Positions 62,125-64,000 of a stretch of DNA of 64,000 nt are shown here, in pieces. This stretch comes from Tetrahymena elliotti 4EA. Lineage: Eukaryota; Ciliophora; Oligohymenophorea; Hymenostomatida; Tetrahymenidae. A program made the translations under genes and the position numbers. Position 1 is the stretch's first letter, and every line of letters starts with the position of its first letter. The notes under the pieces are model-generated. The model was not told the origin of the DNA. It did not search any database and saw nothing but the letters and a program-made list of their open reading frames with translations. Location: the NCBI GenBank assembly GCA_000231825.2, contig JH720318.1:948539-1012538 (forward strand), given 5' to 3'.

Positions 62125-64000
62125 TCAAATAACATTATTCTAAACGAATGAGATTTCTCTTTGTTTCGTATCTTTCACATACTATTCTTCTAAGAGGTCT
62201 TTTAATTTTTTTGGTATCCTTGAATCGAATTGTGTATATTTTAGTTGACACTCATTCTCTGCTTTTTCATTAGAAGGAGAATACACATTATTACCTTTAG
62301 ATATGAAAACTTATTATGATTATTATACTTTAATATTAGGAAAAGGAGAATATGCTTAAATTAGAGCTTATTTGCTTTCAGTAATAGTTGATTATTGATT
62401 CTTTTGAGAAGAGCTGTTTTACCTTGATCTTTCAAAAGGTTCTGCACAAGAATTAAAAATACTAACATATTTACTGTTATTAATTTTTGCAGAAGTATTT
62501 ATTGGGATATGGGATTTCTACCTTAGTGAGTCTTAATGATGTAAAATATTATTCAAACTATATTTTTCAGATAATATACGCATGTTTTTATTAAAATCTA
62601 GAGGGTCTTTCTTTTAAGCATCATCTTTAGCTTTCTTTTAGCTACTAAAAAATTGTTATCTTTAAGTAGCGTTTTGTTTAAGGTATTCAGCTAAAGATAT
62701 TTAGAATTTACTATTAAATTGATTTAAATGCATACTGCTTTGCTGAGTATTATATTAACTTTCTTAGGTTAATTAAGAGTCATCAAATAAAGCTTATTTA
62801 TTTGAATTATTTTAATTTTAAATTTTTATGGCAAATCCATTTTATTTTCCTATTTATTGATCACATATTGTGTAATTTGTTTCATAAGTTTAAGTGTAGT
62901 GATTACCATCACTAGTATTTTATAAAAAAAAAGAATTCCTCTTTGTATTATTTTGAGAAATTGATTTTTATTGTGGACATTTAAGCTATTCAATTTGTTG
63001 TATATTTTCTTTGTAATATATTCTTTCTTAGTTCATAAGCTTTTTTATCTGGTTTATAGTTGTTTGGCTGCACTTACGATCTTCACTTGTTTTGCAAACT
63101 TGTATTTTTTAAGCCTCTGAGCCATCACTAGGTCCTATTTTATTACATCCAATTCGACTTTTCTATGATGCTTCATTTGTTCTTAGAGTTGTAATTCTTG
63201 AAGTTTTTATTGTATTTTGGTATCTTTACAATTCAGATATTTTTGGTAGCAAATCAATCGTTTTCCCTCTTTTTCTTCTACCCTCGAAGCTACTTGCTTT
63301 GTTTACTAAAGTTTTCTTTGAGTTTATATATTATTGATAGTTATTCTAATTGAAAAGGTTGTTGTTAGCATTTTGCCCAGTTAATGCAGATAAATTAATC
63401 ACATTTCCATTTGTGTTAGTAAAATTATTACAATGTGTAACTTAAAATGATTCTTTAGTAGCTTATTGAATTTATTCTTCTACAGATTAATTTTTCTACA
63501 ATTTAGAATGGGCTATATATTGAGATTTCCTAAACTTTAAATTTTCATTGCTAAGGTTAAGTTAATTCTATTATTAATTGTACTAAGTATTTTGCTAGAA
63601 TGAGTTTATTCTAAATCTTCTTGTCTTAAAATCGCTTTTTGTTTAATTTTCTGAGCAATCCCTTTCCAAAGAATCTACAGAATTAGTCCTTCCATCAGCT
63701 CTATTTCCAGCTTAATTGGAGTACTCTACATGATTGTTTTATTTTCTTACTTTATCCTATGGTACAGGGGATGTTAAAAATTCTTTTAGTTATTTAAGTT
63801 CATCTACAATAGATGAAAAATCCTCATTATTAGTAGAAATATTTGGTAAATGTGCATTATTAGATAAACCATTATTTTACTAGTAAGAAACTGAAGAGAG
63901 CTACTGAGATTTTCTTTTCGCCTTTTATTGAGATTATATAGGCTATTATGTAAATTTTATCATTATTTAATCATAATTTGTTCCTTGATATCTGTTATTT
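62125..64000 (-). CDS. Gln/Asn/Ser-rich protein of unknown function (C-terminal part; 5' end outside window)
   Basis: One continuous frame without TGA from the window edge to TGA at 62125-62127, at least 624 residues. Composition is dominated by Q, N, S and K. Blocks with basic residues occur (SFEGRRKRGKTIDLLPKISE; RFRINSFQQ; SRQNSSSQKNQQS). No membrane span, signal peptide or known domain. Cys residues are sparse. Likely disordered, with possible phosphorylation at SPF and SPS sites near the C-terminus. It may be a regulatory or RNA-binding protein, but nothing in the sequence shows this. Confidence 0.6.

Noticed and set aside
1..64000. Many short frames under the standard genetic code on both strands
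   Set aside because: They end at TAA/TAG, which are glutamine codons here; most lie antisense or out of frame to the genes listed.

Overview
The window looks like macronuclear DNA of an oligohymenophorean ciliate, most likely Tetrahymena. It is very AT-rich, and conserved protein families read through only if TAA and TAG are glutamine and TGA is the sole stop. Introns are mostly 38-120 nt, GT...AG and AT-rich, and gene-free spacers are long and nearly pure A/T. No tRNA, rRNA, mobile element or CRISPR array was recognised. Genes lie on both strands with no operons. All models below come from hand translation with the ciliate code. Where exact splice joins restore a total divisible by three, the model is firm.

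Layout. 0-8.2 kb: a partial paraoxonase-like gene, a retinol-saturase-like flavoenzyme, a secreted CS/p23-domain protein, a degenerate EF-hand protein and a mitochondrial acyl carrier protein that lacks the usual carrier serine. 8.6-20 kb: an HRD1/gp78-like membrane RING E3 ligase, a CCDC13-like coiled-coil protein, two glutamine-rich proteins of unknown role and arginyl-tRNA-protein transferase ATE1. 20-26 kb: proteasome subunit beta-6 (PSMB1), a TMEM164 homologue and a nicotinamidase. 26-38 kb: a large coiled-coil protein with an in-frame TGA, an S/Q/N-rich protein with one C-terminal membrane span, and an acylated calpain-like protein that has lost its catalytic residues. 39-50 kb: a two-EF-hand protein, a mitochondrial membrane protein that may be a respiratory-chain subunit, a cyclic-nucleotide-gated-type channel with an odd selectivity filter, and VPS51. 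50-64 kb: a P4-ATPase lipid flippase, a Brr6/Brl1-like nuclear-envelope protein with an added zinc ribbon, the 60S export adaptor NMD3, N-terminal amidase NTA1, and the 3' part of another Q/N-rich gene.

Shared themes. NTA1 makes N-terminal Asp/Glu from Asn/Gln and ATE1 arginylates them, so two successive steps of the Arg/N-degron pathway are encoded about 42 kb apart, together with a proteasome subunit and a membrane E3 ligase. The E3 looks ER-type rather than an N-recognin. Membrane lipid and trafficking functions (flippase, TMEM164, VPS51, Brr6) also recur. Physical grouping is probably coincidental, since ciliate genes are transcribed singly.
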